The notes under the pieces were generated by a model. That model did no database searches. It was not told the origin of the DNA and saw only the letters and a program-made list of their open reading frames with translations. The position numbers and the translations under genes were made by a program. Shown piece by piece: positions 62,370 to 64,000 of a stretch of 64,000 nucleotides of DNA; positions within the stretch are counted from its first letter, which is position 1, and each line of letters starts with the position of its first letter. This DNA is from Achromobacter xylosoxidans (GTDB lineage Bacteria > Pseudomonadota > Gammaproteobacteria > Burkholderiales > Burkholderiaceae_B): NCBI RefSeq assembly GCF_014490035.1, contig NZ_CP061008.1, positions 1,550,001 through 1,614,000 of the forward strand. Reading direction: 5' to 3'.

Positions 62370-63308
62370 ATGGGCACAACGCGATGCCGGAGAGGTAACG
62401 TCCAGGCGCCCCAACAGGGGCTGGCGTTACCGTTCGGTAACCGCCGCAGCTTTCTCGCGGCCGGCGTAGCGTCTATCGCGGCCTGTACCTTGCCGCGCAA
62501 CGCAGCGGCGTCCGCGCCGCTTAGGTTAGGCACGACCGCGGTGTTCCTGGACGACCAGCTCCAACTGCTGGATATCTGGCGGGCCGATCTTCAAGCAGCG
62601 CTTAAGCAGGACATTCAGTTCGTCCAACGACGCAGCTACGGGGAAATCGTGGACCTGCTGTTGCGCGGCCAGATCGACGCGGCATGGATCTGTGGCTACC
62701 CTTACGTCTTGAACGCCGACAAGCTCAAGCTGCTGGTGGTGCCGCAGTACCAAGGCAAACCGCAGTACCGGTCGTACCTGATCGTGCCCAAGGAGGACCG
62801 AAGCACGGCAGGAATTGCAGACTTGCGCGAACGGGTCTTCGCCTACAGCGACCCACTTTCTAATTCCGGCTTTCTGGTGCCTCGGACGGAACTGCTTGCC
62901 GAGCATCAGGACCCGCTACGGTTTTTCAGCAAGGCTTTCTTCACCTTTGCGCACAGCAAAGTTGTGGAGGCGGTCGCGGCGGGGCTGGCCAGCGGCGGGG
63001 CGGTCGATGGATACGTCTGGGACAGCATTGCGTCGCAACATGGCGCGCGCGCCGCCGGCACCCGCGTCGCATGGCGATCCCCGGAATATGGGTTTCCGCC
63101 CGTCGTGGTCGGCGAGCATGTTGCCGACGACACCGCGCTTGCGCTGCGCGATGCTTTGCTCCAGATGCACGCGCGTTCGGATGGCCGCTTGATACTCAAG
63201 CGCCTATTCCTCGATCGGTTTGTTGAGGGGCCCGATAGCCTGTACGACGGCATCCGTGGGTTGGTGCGCACGTCAGCGGGCGAAAACCCGGCACGAGATT
63301 CTGCATGA
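62370..63308 (+). CDS. aioX: Periplasmic arsenite-binding protein AioX
   Basis: About 312 residues from ATG 62370, chosen because AGGAGGAG (62353-62360) lies just upstream; the frame is open 29 codons further. It has a Tat-like signal (NRRSFLAAGVASIAA, about 27-41). The body is of the phosphonate/phosphate-binding type II fold: GTTAVFLDDQLQLLDIW, RRSYGEIVDLLLRGQIDAAWICGYPY (partial names of longer stretches), and SDPLSNSGFLVP. AioX binds arsenite and presents it to the sensor kinase AioS. Its stop overlaps the aioS start (ATGA), and the operon is divergent from aioBA. Confidence 0.93.
   Translation: MGTTRCRRGNVQAPQQGLALPFGNRRSFLAAGVASIAACTLPRNAAASAPLRLGTTAVFLDDQLQLLDIWRADLQAALKQDIQFVQRRSYGEIVDLLLRGQIDAAWICGYPYVLNADKLKLLVVPQYQGKPQYRSYLIVPKEDRSTAGIADLRERVFAYSDPLSNSGFLVPRTELLAEHQDPLRFFSKAFFTFAHSKVVEAVAAGLASGGAVDGYVWDSIASQHGARAAGTRVAWRSPEYGFPPVVVGEHVADDTALALRDALLQMHARSDGRLILKRLFLDRFVEGPDSLYDGIRGLVRTSAGENPARDSA
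62426..62441. promoter_or_regulatory. Palindromic site inside aioX, candidate AioR enhancer
   Basis: GTTACCGTTCGGTAAC is a perfect 7-bp inverted repeat with two central bases, and a further half site GGTAACG lies at 62394-62400. It is about 125-140 bases upstream of the aioBA start, the range where sigma-54 activators bind. It fits the GTTNC-N6-GNAAC type of site that I recall being reported for AioR. Confidence 0.6.
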
Positions 63309-64000
63309 AGTCGGCCCGTTGGAACCCCTGGTCCAGAATCAGCTATCGCTACAAGGTGCCGTTGGCCTTGGCCGCCGCGATCGTGGTAACGGAACTGGTG
63401 GTTACCGCGACGCTGATGCGAACCGCTTACGTCGGCATGCTGCGAGACACGCGGCAAAGCGCGATGGCGTTAACGCAGGTTTTATCCTTGTCGGTGCGCG
63501 AACCCTTGATGCGTGACGATCTGTGGCGGGTCTACGAGGCGTTGCGCATACCGCTCACGGCAGGAGATGGCGCCCCAGGCTTGCGGTCGATCATTGTGCT
63601 GGACCCCGGCTTGCATGTGTATGCGTCATCCGATCCGCATCGCTATCCGGTGCTGACGCCCGGCGCCGGTTTGCCCGCCGAGCTGGCTGCTGCGGCGCAA
63701 ACCCTGCGTGACGATCCGCGCACCTTTGTATTCAATACCCCCGATAGCCTGGACGCCACGTTGGCAGTCGCCGGCGCCGCAGTTGTGTCGGAAGATGCGG
63801 GATTGGCTGGATACGTGCTGGCGTCTTACGACGCTAGCATCTGGCGCCAGCGCCTGTACGACCTGGTCAGCCAGGTGCTGCTGGTCAGCATTCCCGGGCT
63901 GCTGTTGCTACTGGCGCTGGGCTGGTTATGGGGAAACCGCATCGCACGGCCGCTGCTGTCTTTGGCCCAGGCGACTCAGCGTGTCGGGCGCGAACCGGCG
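63305..64000 (+). CDS. aioS: Sensor histidine kinase AioS, N-terminal part (cut by the window end)
   Basis: The first 232 residues are seen from ATG 63305, which overlaps the aioX stop. Layout: membrane segment 1 (about 19-42), a periplasmic sensor domain of about 145 residues (LRSIIVLDPGLHVYASSDPH around residue 93 on), membrane segment 2 (about 187-210), and the start of a HAMP linker (NRIARPLLSLAQATQRVG). The kinase core lies beyond the window. With AioX it should detect arsenite and phosphorylate AioR. The identification rests mainly on its position after aioX. Confidence 0.88.
   Translation, partial: MKSARWNPWSRISYRYKVPLALAAAIVVTELVVTATLMRTAYVGMLRDTRQSAMALTQVLSLSVREPLMRDDLWRVYEALRIPLTAGDGAPGLRSIIVLDPGLHVYASSDPHRYPVLTPGAGLPAELAAAAQTLRDDPRTFVFNTPDSLDATLAVAGAAVVSEDAGLAGYVLASYDASIWRQRLYDLVSQVLLVSIPGLLLLLALGWLWGNRIARPLLSLAQATQRVGREPA

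Larger units (their letters stand above)
48287..64000. mobile_element. Putative genomic island next to tRNA-Pro (extends past the window)
   Basis: From the 3' end of tRNA-Pro onwards the DNA changes: lower GC, weaker third-position GC bias in the helicase gene, two gene-poor stretches, a broken gene, an IS-like remnant, and then a compact arsenic-resistance block. These are usual signs of acquired DNA. No integrase gene and no second copy of the tRNA 3' end was found inside the window, so the right boundary and the mechanism are unknown, and the arsenic part may be a separate insertion. Confidence 0.5.

Overview
The window looks like a chromosome segment from an Alcaligenaceae betaproteobacterium, most likely Achromobacter or a close Bordetella relative. 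This is inferred from the very high GC content and the order of core genes: dnaX-ybaB-recR; carAB; greA, rlmE, ftsH, folP, glmM; then olsB, ppx, ppk and pstSCAB. No rRNA or species marker is present, so the genus call is not proven.

Layout. From 0.2 to 7.7 kb lie an MFS transporter, a 54-residue membrane peptide and an AddB/AddA-like recombination nuclease-helicase pair. From 7.9 to 11.5 kb are the SRP RNA gene and the replication/recombination operon dnaX-ybaB-recR. From 11.5 to 16.2 kb are a class III CoA-transferase, a NitT/TauT-type ABC importer and an AhpD-like protein, facing transaldolase. carAB follows (17.4-21.8 kb). Between carB and greA (21.9-32.1 kb) are an SDR, a five-gene minus-strand operon (ABC importer of the ferric iron/phosphonate type, LysR regulator, histidine phosphatase), a coiled-coil protein, a nucleobase permease and a chemoreceptor. 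The block greA, yhbY, rlmE, ftsH, folP, glmM runs from 32.8 to 38.9 kb, followed by ornithine-lipid acyltransferase olsB, divergent ppx/ppk and the phosphate transporter pstSCAB. Good PhoB-box candidates precede ppk and pstS.

At 48.2 kb a tRNA-Pro(TGG) gene marks a sharp change. Beyond it the DNA has lower GC, long stretches without recognisable genes, a lone 976-residue helicase-nuclease, a 39-residue membrane peptide, a start-less HEPN-like gene and a small inverted-repeat element. This looks like a decayed genomic island. Its far part (54.8 kb to the window end) is an arsenic block: a PhoX-family phosphatase, an ArsR-family regulator, and the arsenite-oxidation genes aioB-aioA-cytochrome c-moaA diverging from aioX-aioS (aioS is cut by the window edge).

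How the arsenic genes fit together: AioX senses arsenite in the periplasm and signals through AioS (and presumably AioR, outside the window). A sigma-54 promoter in front of aioB, with a palindromic candidate enhancer site inside the start of aioX, would then switch on the oxidase, its cytochrome and a dedicated MoaA for molybdenum cofactor. Arsenate, the product, is a phosphate analogue, so possible PhoB-like sites in front of phoX and arsR on the island, next to the chromosomal Pho genes, are worth attention. The best candidate for an undescribed system is the helicase-nuclease locus with its small membrane peptide and HEPN-like neighbour at 50.2-53.9 kb.
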